A stretch of DNA of 64,000 bases, taken from the NCBI GenBank assembly GCA_947452065.1, contig CANGBB010000006.1, positions 62,001-126,000 of the forward strand, read 5' to 3'. Positions 19,495 through 26,947 of the stretch are shown here, one piece after another (positions within the stretch are counted from its first letter, which is position 1; the number at the start of each line of letters is the position of its first letter). The translations under genes and the position numbers were made by a program. The notes beneath the pieces were generated by a model. That model was given only the letters and a program-made list of their open reading frames with translations. It was not told the DNA's origin and searched no databases. Origin of the DNA: Gammaproteobacteria bacterium (lineage in GTDB: Bacteria; Pseudomonadota; Gammaproteobacteria; Steroidobacterales; Steroidobacteraceae).

Positions 19495-20369
19495 GTGTGC
19501 AGTCCTGCAAGATGGCGGCGGAGCAGGGTGGTGTCGGCGATCAGCGCCGCCGGCGGGTCGAGATCTTCGCCGACAACGGTGATGCGTCGACCACTCTGCC
19601 GTGCAATCGCCTCGGCTAGTTCGCGTACCGTCCAGCCGGTACCGCTGCCGATGTTGATGATGCCCGTGGCCCGTGACAGCGCCAACTGGAGAATCGCATC
19701 GACGACATCGCGGGCATCGAGAATGTCACGCACCGAGGAGGGGTTTCGAACGCTTAGCGTTGCGCCGTCTTCCAGCGCGGCAATGCGTTCGCGCAGGCTG
19801 GGCACCAGATACGGGGGTTGCTGCCGCGCATGTGAATAGCTGAACACGCGGCCCGCGCACCATGGTCGGCCCAGTTTGCCCAGCAGATCGCTCACCAGTC
19901 TTTCCGCTGCGAGTTTGGTGACGCCGTAATAGGTGGCCGGCACGGTCGCAGCATTCTCCGTCAGCGCCTCGGGTCGGCTCGTGGGCTGATAGACATGGCT
20001 GGTGGAGCACTGGAAGAACCAGCAGTCCGGTCGAGTCTTGATCATGGCGCGGCACAGGTTGAAGGTGCCGATCACATTGGTTTGGTAGGCCTGGAGCGGA
20101 TCGGCCTCGACCTGCGTCACCGGTACACATGCCGCAAAATGGAAGAGGTGGCGGCAGCGCAGAGTGCTGCACCAGTCGAGTAGGGCGTCGGCGTCATTGA
20201 TGTCGCCGGCGAAGGTCGCGACGCTGACTCCGCCGGCTTGCAGCCGCTCCGCCAGCAGCCCTCCGAGAACACCGCGGTGCCCAGTCAACGCCACTTGCTC
20301 GCCCCGCAGGGCGCCGAGATGGTGGAGTTCGGGCAGGAATGCAGGGCGCTCGAAGGGCGCCTGCTTCAT
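19491..20369 (-). CDS. Extended SDR: NAD(P)-dependent sugar epimerase/reductase
   Basis: 292 aa extended short-chain dehydrogenase. Rossmann motif TGHRGVLGG near residues 30-38, a catalytic serine region CSTSHVYQP, and the YYGVTK active-site Tyr/Lys are present. It overlaps both neighbours by four bases. Next to a ColD-type dehydratase, the simplest role is reduction, or epimerisation and reduction, of the 4-keto-3,6-dideoxy sugar nucleotide, the job of ColC in colitose synthesis. It could instead be an Rmd-type reductase or a GalE-type epimerase. The role is inference from context. Confidence 0.78.
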   Translation of the reverse strand: MKQAPFERPAFLPELHHLGALRGEQVALTGHRGVLGGLLAERLQAGGVSVATFAGDINDADALLDWCSTLRCRHLFHFAACVPVTQVEADPLQAYQTNVIGTFNLCRAMIKTRPDCWFFQCSTSHVYQPTSRPEALTENAATVPATYYGVTKLAAERLVSDLLGKLGRPWCAGRVFSYSHARQQPPYLVPSLRERIAALEDGATLSVRNPSSVRDILDARDVVDAILQLALSRATGIINIGSGTGWTVRELAEAIARQSGRRITVVGEDLDPPAALIADTTLLRRHLAGLHT

Positions 20370-21592
20370 CGCGAGTGCTCTTCGAGGCTGCGCAGAATGA
20401 GCTCGACCAATCCGTCGATGACACTCTGCGCCACCGGTTTGGCGTGGCAGCCGATGAACAGGCCGCGGTCGTGGACCCGCTGTGCGCCCTGAAACGGTCC
20501 CATGCTGATGTCGATGTCAAAGTGTTTGAGCGCGGGCTGCAGAGCCATGTTGCCCGAAACGATGGGTCGGGTGTCCACGCCTTGGTCGAGTAGGGCGCGC
20601 GTGAAACCGCGGTGATCAAGTTGTACCGACTCATCGACCAGGAAGGGGAATCCAAACCAGCATGGATCCAGCCCACGCGTCGCGGTCGGAAAGTGCAACT
20701 GGCCGCGCCAGCGCTCGTGAGCGGCAAAAGCCGCGCGGATGCGGGCCACATTGGTGCGACGATGGGCGTTCATCGTGTCCAAGCGACGCAACTGCTCAAG
20801 GCCGAACGCCGCCTGAATCTCCATCGGCCGCAGGTTGTAGCCAACATTGACGAACAGGAAGCGCGGATCGATATGACTGTTGTCGCGCTCCAGGGCCTCA
20901 CGATTGCTCTGTTCGCGGCTCCATCCATGGGCACGCAGGCACTTGAGCAGGTCGTAGTCCTCTTCTGTGCGCGCCAGCACCATGCCGCCCTCGATGGTCG
21001 TCATGTGATGCGAGAAATAGAAGCTGAAGGTGCCAAAAGTACCGATTGATCCCAGCGCACGGCCCTCGTAGGTGGTGCCCAGTGATTCGCAGGTGTCCTC
21101 GACCAGCAGCAGATCTTCTTCGGCGGCGATGGCCAGCAGCTCGCCCATCTCGGTCGAATTGCCCAGAACATGCACCATCATCAGTGCTTTGAGTTCGTGC
21201 TGCTTCAGGGTTGCCTTCAGTGCGGCCACCGACATGTTCAGCGTGAGTGGATCGACATCAATCAGCACCGGCACCAGACCGGTTTGCACGATCGGCCACA
21301 CGGAGGTCGACCAGCAGACCGCTGGCACGCCCACCTTGTCGCCGCGCTTTAGGTGCTTGCTGCGCAGCGGATTGGTCAGCGCGCTCATCGCCAGCAGGTT
21401 CGCTGACGAACCGGAGTTGACCATCACAGCGTGAGGGGCAGCGCAATGCCGCGCGAACTCCTGCTCGAAGCGGCGCACCTGCGCGCCCATCGTCAGTTGT
21501 CCGCTCAGCAGTGTGGAGATGCAGGAGAGGATCTCCGCGTTGTCGTAGCTCGAATCGACCAGCGGGAACTGGAGCTTTTCGTTGGCAGCCAT
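20366..21592 (-). CDS. ColD-like PLP-dependent sugar 3-dehydratase (active-site Lys replaced by His)
   Basis: Fold-type I PLP enzyme of the DegT/DnrJ/StrS family, 408 aa. Where aminotransferases of this family have the Schiff-base lysine, this protein has His195 in FSFYFSHHMTTIEGG. From memory that is the hallmark of ColD (GDP-4-keto-6-deoxymannose 3-dehydratase) and of E1-type dehydrases. Several stretches recall ColD: NSGSSANLL, VPAVCWSTSVWP, EDTCESLGT, RAHGWSR, GYNLRPMEIQ and WFGFPF. Expected reaction: glutamate-dependent removal of the 3-hydroxyl of a GDP-4-keto-6-deoxyhexose. First gene of a four-gene leftward operon. The substrate could be supplied by Gmd (42900-43994). Confidence 0.84.
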   Translation of the reverse strand: MAANEKLQFPLVDSSYDNAEILSCISTLLSGQLTMGAQVRRFEQEFARHCAAPHAVMVNSGSSANLLAMSALTNPLRSKHLKRGDKVGVPAVCWSTSVWPIVQTGLVPVLIDVDPLTLNMSVAALKATLKQHELKALMMVHVLGNSTEMGELLAIAAEEDLLLVEDTCESLGTTYEGRALGSIGTFGTFSFYFSHHMTTIEGGMVLARTEEDYDLLKCLRAHGWSREQSNREALERDNSHIDPRFLFVNVGYNLRPMEIQAAFGLEQLRRLDTMNAHRRTNVARIRAAFAAHERWRGQLHFPTATRGLDPCWFGFPFLVDESVQLDHRGFTRALLDQGVDTRPIVSGNMALQPALKHFDIDISMGPFQGAQRVHDRGLFIGCHAKPVAQSVIDGLVELILRSLEEHSR

Positions 21593-21666
21593 GTTTTACG
21601 GAGAGCCTTGCGAAACCTTTTAATCCGCCGATGGTACCTGCAGGCGCCGGAGGGCGCCATTGGAGC

Positions 21667-22515
21667 TCAATGCCTGCCGTAAGCCTCGAGTGTGTTCTGC
21701 ATCAGCATGGCCACAGTCATGGGTCCCGCACCGCCAGGAACCGGTGTGATCCAGCCGGCGCGAGTACGCGCGGCGGCAAACTCCACGTCACCGCACAGCT
21801 TCCCGTCCGCCAACCGATTGATACCCACGTCGATGACCACAGCGCCAGGCTTGATCCATTCACCGCGCACGAAGTTGGGTTTGCCGATCGCGGCTACGAC
21901 CAGATCGGCGCGAGCGATATGCGTGGGCAGATCGCGCGTACGGCTGTGACAAGTGGTCACCGTGGCACCCGCGATGGCCAGCTCCAGCGACATCGGCCGG
22001 CCCACGATGTTCGACTGACCGACGATCACTGCATCCATCCCGGCCGGGTCGATGCCCACAGCCTGCAGCATCTTCATCACACCGTAGGGTGTGCAGGGGC
22101 GCAGCAGGGGCTCGCGCTGAGCCAGCCGACCGAGGTTGTAGGGATGGAAGCCGTCGACATCCTTGGCCGGGTCGATGGCTTCGATGATCTGGCGCGAACG
22201 GATCTGGGCGGGCAGTGGCAACTGCACCAGAATGCCGTCGATGGCTGGATCGGCATTCAGTGTCGCGATCAACGCCAGCAGTTCGGACTCAGGCGTCGTC
22301 TCTGGCAGGTCATAGGCGCTGGAGAGGATGCCCGCTTCCTCGCAGGAGCGTCGCTTGTTGCGCACGTAAACCTGCGAAGCTGCCGAGTCGCCCACCATCA
22401 CCACAGCCAGCCCCGGGCGTCGTGCTCCACGGGCTGCCAGTGCATCGGTGCCGGCCCGTACTTCGCGCTTGATACCCTCTGCAATCGCCTTGCCGTCGAT
22501 CAGTTGTGCGCTCAT
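21667..22515 (-). CDS. folD: Methylenetetrahydrofolate dehydrogenase/cyclohydrolase
   Basis: Bifunctional enzyme interconverting methylene-, methenyl- and formyl-tetrahydrofolate. The active-site region [17 protein letters not shown] contains the conserved Tyr and Lys, and QLPLPAQI and [16 protein letters not shown] are family signatures. The start at 22515 gives [13 protein letters not shown] and 282 aa, the normal length; the frame is open upstream through the tRNA region but that is not coding. It lies upstream of, and co-directional with, the sugar cassette, 74 bases from its first gene. Confidence 0.95.
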   Translation of the reverse strand: MSAQLIDGKAIAEGIKREVRAGTDALAARGARRPGLAVVMVGDSAASQVYVRNKRRSCEEAGILSSAYDLPETTPESELLALIATLNADPAIDGILVQLPLPAQIRSRQIIEAIDPAKDVDGFHPYNLGRLAQREPLLRPCTPYGVMKMLQAVGIDPAGMDAVIVGQSNIVGRPMSLELAIAGATVTTCHSRTRDLPTHIARADLVVAAIGKPNFVRGEWIKPGAVVIDVGINRLADGKLCGDVEFAAARTRAGWITPVPGGAGPMTVAMLMQNTLEAYGRH

Positions 22516-22561
22516 GGCCCCTCGGATCCCTGTGCCAAAGAAACTATTGTCGCATGCTGGG

Positions 22562-22591
22562 TTGCGTGTCTGCCTTGCCAACCCGTATGAT
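22562..22591 (+). promoter_or_regulatory. Sigma-70-type promoter of the tRNA cluster
   Basis: TTGCGT (22562-22567), an 18-base spacer and TATGAT (22586-22591), followed by the GC-rich discriminator GCGCGCCCC. Such discriminators are typical of stringently controlled stable-RNA promoters. It lies about 44 bases upstream of tRNA-Pro. Confidence 0.5.
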
Positions 22592-22634
22592 GCGCGCCCC
22601 CGGCAACGTAGTGGACGTGGCGGGGGCGACCGGC

Positions 22635-22711
22635 CGGGGCATGGCGCAGTCTGGTAGCGCATCTGCTTTGGGAGCAGAGGGTCGCAGGTTCAAATCCTGC
22701 TGCCCCGACCA
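22635..22711 (+). tRNA. tRNA-Pro (anticodon UGG)
   Basis: 77 nt cloverleaf with acceptor CGGGGCA/TGCCCCG, anticodon loop TTTGGGA (TGG), T-loop GGTTCAAATCC and an encoded CCA end. First of four tandem tRNA genes. Confidence 0.95.
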
Positions 22712-22736
22712 ACCTGATACAGATGGCTCATTCGCT

Positions 22737-22813
22737 GCGCCCGTAGCTCAGTTGGATAGAGCACCGGCCTTCTAAGCCGGTGGTCGCAGGTTCGACTCCT
22801 GCCGGGCGCGCCA
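22737..22813 (+). tRNA. tRNA-Arg (anticodon UCU)
   Basis: 77 nt cloverleaf with acceptor GCGCCCG/CGGGCGC, anticodon loop CTTCTAA (TCT), T-loop GGTTCGACTCC and an encoded CCA end. It follows tRNA-Pro after 25 bases. Confidence 0.95.
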
Positions 22814-22825
22814 TGGTTTACGACG

Positions 22826-22901
22826 GTGGACGTAGCTCAGCTGGTAGAGTCCCGGATTGTGATTCCGGCCGTCGCGGGTTCGAGTCCCGTCGTCCACCCC
22901 A
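22826..22901 (+). tRNA. tRNA-His (anticodon GUG)
   Basis: Cloverleaf with acceptor GTGGACG/CGTCCAC, anticodon loop TTGTGAT (GTG) and an encoded CCA end. The base at 22825 is G and the discriminator is C, so the extra G-1 of tRNA-His is encoded in the gene, as in other bacteria. Confidence 0.95.
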
Positions 22902-22947
22902 CTCTCAGGAGTGGGTGCTTGATCATGGTAATCTGTCTGAAAAACAA

Positions 22948-23023
22948 GGGCCGTTAGCTCAGCTGGTAGAGCAGGAGACTCTTAATCTCTTGGTCGTAGG
23001 TTCGATCCCTACACGGCCCACCA
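22948..23023 (+). tRNA. tRNA-Lys (anticodon CUU)
   Basis: 76 nt cloverleaf with acceptor GGGCCGT/ACGGCCC, anticodon loop CTCTTAA (CTT), T-loop GGTTCGATCCC and an encoded CCA end. Last gene of the four-tRNA cluster. The CUU isoacceptor reads AAG, the favoured lysine codon in a GC-rich genome. Confidence 0.94.
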
Positions 23024-23090
23024 TTCCCCCCTCCCTGTTTGCGTACAGTACGAATGCCGCACCTGGCAGCGCTGGGTATCCTCGTCGGCA

Positions 23091-23774
23091 ATGCAGATCA
23101 ATCCACTCATTGGCCTTGCTCTGACCGCCATCCTGCTCGGTGTGTCGCCGGCGAACAGCGCGGAGACCGCGCAGCAGCTGCGCGAGCGCATCACGGTGCT
23201 CCGGCCCGATGCCATGCACGGTGGGCAGTTATTTGAGCGCTGTGCGGCGTGTCACGCCTCGGACGGCGGTGGGTCAGCCGATGGCAGCGTGCCGGGCATC
23301 GCGGGTCAATATCGCAGCGTTCTGATCAAACAGCTGGTGGACTATCGCTATTCACGCCGCTGGGATCCGCGCATGGAAGTGATCGCCAACAGCCATAGCC
23401 TGACCAAGTCTCAGGACATTGCTGATGTCACCTCATTCGCCGCTGCACTGCCGTTCAAGGCTGACGCATCCCACGGTGATGGCGTGAATGTCGCGCATGG
23501 GGCGGAGGTCTTCGGTCGGCTGTGTGCCGGGTGCCACGGGGCGAGGGGGGAAGGCAATGCGGCCAAGGCGGTTCCGCGTCTGGCCGGGCAGCGCTATGAA
23601 TACCTCAGGCGCCAGCTTTATGAGGCCGTCGATGACCGGCGGCCCAACTTCGCGAATGATCATGTCCTCTTGCTGCGTCGTTTCCAGCGTGAGGATTTCA
23701 CTGGCGTGTCCGATTACTTGTCGCGCCTGAGTATCGCGACGGCCGCCGCGAGCGGTGGCAACGCTCACCGTTGA
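23091..23774 (+). CDS. Diheme cytochrome c, c4-like
   Basis: Periplasmic electron carrier of 227 aa with a signal peptide (cleavage likely after ANSA, near residue 24) and two haem-binding motifs, CAACH (Cys51, Cys54, His55) and CAGCH (Cys145, Cys148, His149), in two homologous halves as in cytochrome c4. Met95 can serve as the axial ligand of haem 1. The second half contains no methionine; at the place where c4 proteins have the ligand methionine there is His190 (ANDHV). Haem 2 is therefore probably bis-histidine or otherwise ligated. It lies just after the tRNA cluster and converges on fixJ. Confidence 0.85.
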   Translation: MQINPLIGLALTAILLGVSPANSAETAQQLRERITVLRPDAMHGGQLFERCAACHASDGGGSADGSVPGIAGQYRSVLIKQLVDYRYSRRWDPRMEVIANSHSLTKSQDIADVTSFAAALPFKADASHGDGVNVAHGAEVFGRLCAGCHGARGEGNAAKAVPRLAGQRYEYLRRQLYEAVDDRRPNFANDHVLLLRRFQREDFTGVSDYLSRLSIATAAASGGNAHR

Positions 23775-23783
23775 TTGAGACAA

Positions 23784-23804
23784 CCCGCCGGCTTCTACGG
23801 CGGG
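23784..23804. terminator. Hairpin between convergent cytochrome c4-like and fixJ genes
   Basis: CCCGCCG and CGGCGGG form a 7-bp perfect stem around a 7-base loop, 10 bases after the cytochrome stop codon. No T-tract follows on either side, so it is only a possible bidirectional terminator. Confidence 0.4.
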
Positions 23805-23830
23805 GCGGGATTCTGCGCTAAGCGATGTGC

Positions 23831-24460
23831 TCAGCCAGCCTGAGGACGCGTGGCCTGCTGTTCGATGACCATGCGCACCAGCTGTGCCACTGAGTTGGCT
23901 TCCATTTTTTCCATCACCCGAGCGCGGTGGATTTCCACCGTTCGCTGGCTGACACCCAGCTCAGCAGCCATCACCTTGTTCTGCTTGCCGCTGACCAGAA
24001 GGTGCAGAACTTCCTGCTCGCGCGGTGTCAGTGAGGAGAGATGATCGCGGATGCGATCGCCCTGCTGCAGTTGCTGGCGATTGGTGGCGTCGCGAGCCAG
24101 CGCCCGCTGGATCCGGTCTATCAGATCCTGGTCGCGGAACGGCTTCTGCAAAAAGTCGAAAGCGCCGTGCTGCATGGCATCCACGGCCATCGGGATATCG
24201 CCATGACCGGTGATGAAAATGACAGGGATAATGGCGCCCCGCTGATTCAATTCCTGCTGCAATTCCAGGCCGCTCATGCTGGGCATGCGTACATCGAGTA
24301 CCAGGCAGCTGGGTCGCTGGCTATCGAAGTGGGCGAGGAAATCGGGCGCCGAGGCGTAGCCCTCGACAGCGAGTCCGATCGACTTGATCTGCAGCTTCAA
24401 TGCGCTGCGTACGGCATCGTCGTCGTCGACCACATAAACAATGGGTGGAGTCGCTGTCAT
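23831..24460 (-). CDS. fixJ: FixJ-family response regulator
   Basis: 209 aa: an N-terminal receiver with the acidic pair VDDDD, phospho-acceptor aspartate in CLVLDVRMPSMSG and the conserved lysine in LQKPF. The C-terminal LuxR-type helix-turn-helix has LTPREQEVL and KVMAAELGVSQRTVEIHRA. It overlaps fixL by four bases and is surely its partner. FixJ-type regulators activate microaerobic or redox-responsive genes, often through an FNR/FixK protein; no fixK gene is in this window. Confidence 0.9.
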   Translation of the reverse strand: MTATPPIVYVVDDDDAVRSALKLQIKSIGLAVEGYASAPDFLAHFDSQRPSCLVLDVRMPSMSGLELQQELNQRGAIIPVIFITGHGDIPMAVDAMQHGAFDFLQKPFRDQDLIDRIQRALARDATNRQQLQQGDRIRDHLSSLTPREQEVLHLLVSGKQNKVMAAELGVSQRTVEIHRARVMEKMEANSVAQLVRMVIEQQATRPQAG

Positions 24461-25968
24461 TTGCCGTTTTCCTCGTTGGTGGGCAGTTGGATCACAAAGC
24501 AGGCGCCGCAGGGATTCTGCTGGCGATAGGTGAGTGAGCCCTTGTGTGACTGGACGATGGTGCGGCTAATGGCCAGCCCCAGGCCCGTGCCATTCGACTT
24601 GTTGGTAGCGAAAGGCGTGAACAGGTTCTGCAGCATGTCTGGAGCCACTCCGGGGCCGCGGTCGGCTACCTGGATCTCGATATCGCCCGCCTCCCCGCGA
24701 CGGGTGGTGATGCGGATCTCACGGCGCTCGTCAGGCTCGCCGGATAGCGCCTCAATGGCATTGCGCACCAGGTTTAGCAGCACTTGCTGGATCTGGATCC
24801 GGTCGATCCAGGTACGGGGCAGGTCAGCGCCGGGCTCAAGTGCGATGCGCACATCGCTGGCGCGCGCGTCGGCACGGGCCAGCAAAGCCAGCTCCTCGAT
24901 CACTTCGTTGATGTTGCTCTCTTCGCGACGCGTCTGACGATTGCGAACCAGTTCGCGCAGGCGCCGGATGATCTCGCCGGCACGCTGAGCTTGCTCGGAA
25001 ATATTTTCCAGCGCCTCTTGCACTTCGCCTTGGCCGGCTTCGCCCGTCCGCAGGAATCGTCTGGCTGCGTCGGCGAAGCTGGCAATGGCGGCCAGCGGCT
25101 GGTTCAGTTCATGCGAAATGCCGGTGGCCATCTCTCCCATGGTGGCCAGTCGCGAGACATGCGTCAGACGCTCACGCGACTCTCGGGCCTCCTGTTCGGC
25201 GCGGCGATTGTCGGTGACATCGTCGCCTGAGCATAGGATGCCAGTCACGTGGCCGCCTGCGCCGCGAAATGCCGCGCAGCGCCATACGATCTGCCGCCGA
25301 GCCCCGGCGCGCGTCAGCACGTCGTATTCGAAATGATGTGCCTGGGCGTGGCTATCCTGCAGCAGCTTGTCGAACTCTGCCGCCGCGAGCGAGCGCACTT
25401 CAGGCGCCACCACGGTGCTGAACCAGTCCTGGCCGAGCAGGGTGTGCTCGTCGTAACCCAGCACCTCGCAGCCCTTGCGGTTGATCATCGTGACTTCGCC
25501 GTTCGGACTGAGCGCAACAAGCATGGTCTGCGCCGCTTCGAGGTAACGGTTGGCCCGGTCACGTTCGCTTTGCAGCGCGGCGATGGTTTGTCGTCGCACG
25601 GTGATGTCTTGCAGGAAGCCGATGAATCGCGTGGGGCCGGCATCGGAGATGCGGCCGACGGATAGAAAGCCAGGGAAGACGCTGCCATCGCGGCGGCGGG
25701 CATCGACTTCGCGCCCAATACCGATAACGTGAGCGATGCCCGTGCTCATGTACCGCTGCAGGTGACTGTCATGCTGTGCGGCATCGCCACCGGTCATCAG
25801 CATGCTGACGTTGCGCCCGATAACCTCGGCGGCGCTGTAGCCAAACATCCGTTCAGCAGAACGATTGAACTGCTCGATGATGCCTTGGGCGTTGATGATG
25901 AGGACGCTGTCGACGCTGGCATCCAGCACGGCCTGAAGCTCGGGTGTCGACCCTACATGATCCGTCAT
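24457..25968 (-). CDS. fixL: FixL-type haem PAS sensor histidine kinase
   Basis: 503 aa with no transmembrane helix. The first PAS domain (about 8-127) closely recalls rhizobial FixL. By my recalled alignment His66, Arg72, His80 and Arg86 have exactly the spacing of His200, Arg206, His214 and Arg220 of Bradyrhizobium FixL, the haem ligand and the oxygen-pocket residues. A second PAS domain covers about 140-255. The kinase core has His286 in GISHELNQPL and the usual ATP-binding motifs (RNAIEAL, DRGPGVAPDM, GTGLGLAI). Expected role: soluble oxygen sensor that phosphorylates FixJ when oxygen is low. The haem itself is inferred from residues, not proven. Confidence 0.88.
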   Translation of the reverse strand: MTDHVGSTPELQAVLDASVDSVLIINAQGIIEQFNRSAERMFGYSAAEVIGRNVSMLMTGGDAAQHDSHLQRYMSTGIAHVIGIGREVDARRRDGSVFPGFLSVGRISDAGPTRFIGFLQDITVRRQTIAALQSERDRANRYLEAAQTMLVALSPNGEVTMINRKGCEVLGYDEHTLLGQDWFSTVVAPEVRSLAAAEFDKLLQDSHAQAHHFEYDVLTRAGARRQIVWRCAAFRGAGGHVTGILCSGDDVTDNRRAEQEARESRERLTHVSRLATMGEMATGISHELNQPLAAIASFADAARRFLRTGEAGQGEVQEALENISEQAQRAGEIIRRLRELVRNRQTRREESNINEVIEELALLARADARASDVRIALEPGADLPRTWIDRIQIQQVLLNLVRNAIEALSGEPDERREIRITTRRGEAGDIEIQVADRGPGVAPDMLQNLFTPFATNKSNGTGLGLAISRTIVQSHKGSLTYRQQNPCGACFVIQLPTNEENGK

Positions 25969-26040
25969 AGGCAGTTCCCGCAGCGCTTTAGGTAAACCAG
26001 CGCATATGTGAATTGTTGCTGCGGGCTGATCATAACTCCG

Positions 26041-26916
26041 ATGGATACGGTAGCGTCAATCATGTTGATCGTCGAGTGCGGAGAATCCGTACACCGAGCG
26101 TTGAGTCGAGCGGTGATGCTCGCCCGCCATTTCAAGGGACGCCTGCATCTGGTGCTGGCGGAAAGTGATTGGTCGAAGTTCCCAATTTCAACCGGCGGTG
26201 AGGCGGCCGACGGTTCGCCGAGCGCACAGAGTTATCTGGATTCGCTATGTGCATCAGTCGATGATCCGGACCTTGTCGTCACCAGCGAAGTGGTCGGAGT
26301 GCGATCGCAGCGTCAGTCACTGGTGCAGCTGATATCTGAGCGCCGGCCGGATGTGGTCGTGCGCCCAGCCCATGCCCAACCCGATAGTGAGGGTGGTTTC
26401 TTGCGCTCCGACCTGCGCTTCGCGCGGGCCTGTCCTGCGCCCTTGCTGTTGACCAGTGGGCGCCCCTGGCATGCCAAGCCTCGGCTCGCTGCTTTGGTTT
26501 ATCCATTGGACCCACAAGGCGCTGCAGCCACACGGCTGGTGGCCACACTCGCAGCTCGATTGCGCGAGGTTTGCCAAGGTGAGCTTGAGATCCTGACCGC
26601 CAGCTCGGCGGTGGGCGAGGGCGTTGTGAGTCTGGCCTCAAGATGCTGGCTCTCTGATCTGGCCCGGCAATCCGGTGGCACCGCCAGCGGTCCACATATC
26701 GTCGATGCGCAGTCCTCTTTGGCTCGTTTGCTCGGCGAGCAAGAGATTGATGTGCTGATCCACTCTGCACCGGAGTCCAATGACAACCTGTTCTCGGAGC
26801 CGGAATCGCCCTCGCTGCTGGCTACACCCAATGGCGCCCTGATGGCCATGGACTGCGACCTGCTGTTCGTGAGAGCCGGTCGCACAAATATCGTCAATCA
26901 ACTCGCGGTCAATTAA
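26041..26916 (+). CDS. Tandem universal stress protein
   Basis: About 291 aa with two UspA-like halves (domain starts near MLIVECGES and PRLAALVYPLD), as in UspE. The ATP-binding glycine signature is weak in both halves, so nucleotide binding is doubtful. Start uncertain: ATG 26041 is used, an in-frame GTG lies at 26008 and an ATG at 26062. It is transcribed away from fixL, with a 72-base gap, and followed by a second tandem Usp. Usp genes are frequent members of microaerobic regulons, which fits the neighbouring FixLJ pair, but I saw no FNR-type box. Confidence 0.75.
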   Translation: MDTVASIMLIVECGESVHRALSRAVMLARHFKGRLHLVLAESDWSKFPISTGGEAADGSPSAQSYLDSLCASVDDPDLVVTSEVVGVRSQRQSLVQLISERRPDVVVRPAHAQPDSEGGFLRSDLRFARACPAPLLLTSGRPWHAKPRLAALVYPLDPQGAAATRLVATLAARLREVCQGELEILTASSAVGEGVVSLASRCWLSDLARQSGGTASGPHIVDAQSSLARLLGEQEIDVLIHSAPESNDNLFSEPESPSLLATPNGALMAMDCDLLFVRAGRTNIVNQLAVN

Positions 26917-26947
26917 ACGGCTGCGATCCAATCTGAAGGGGAGATGT

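Noticed and set aside
23761-23830. TTGATTGAGACAAC near 23772 as an FNR/FixK site
   Set aside because: Only half of TTGAT-N4-ATCAA is matched, and it lies between two converging gene ends, not in a promoter.
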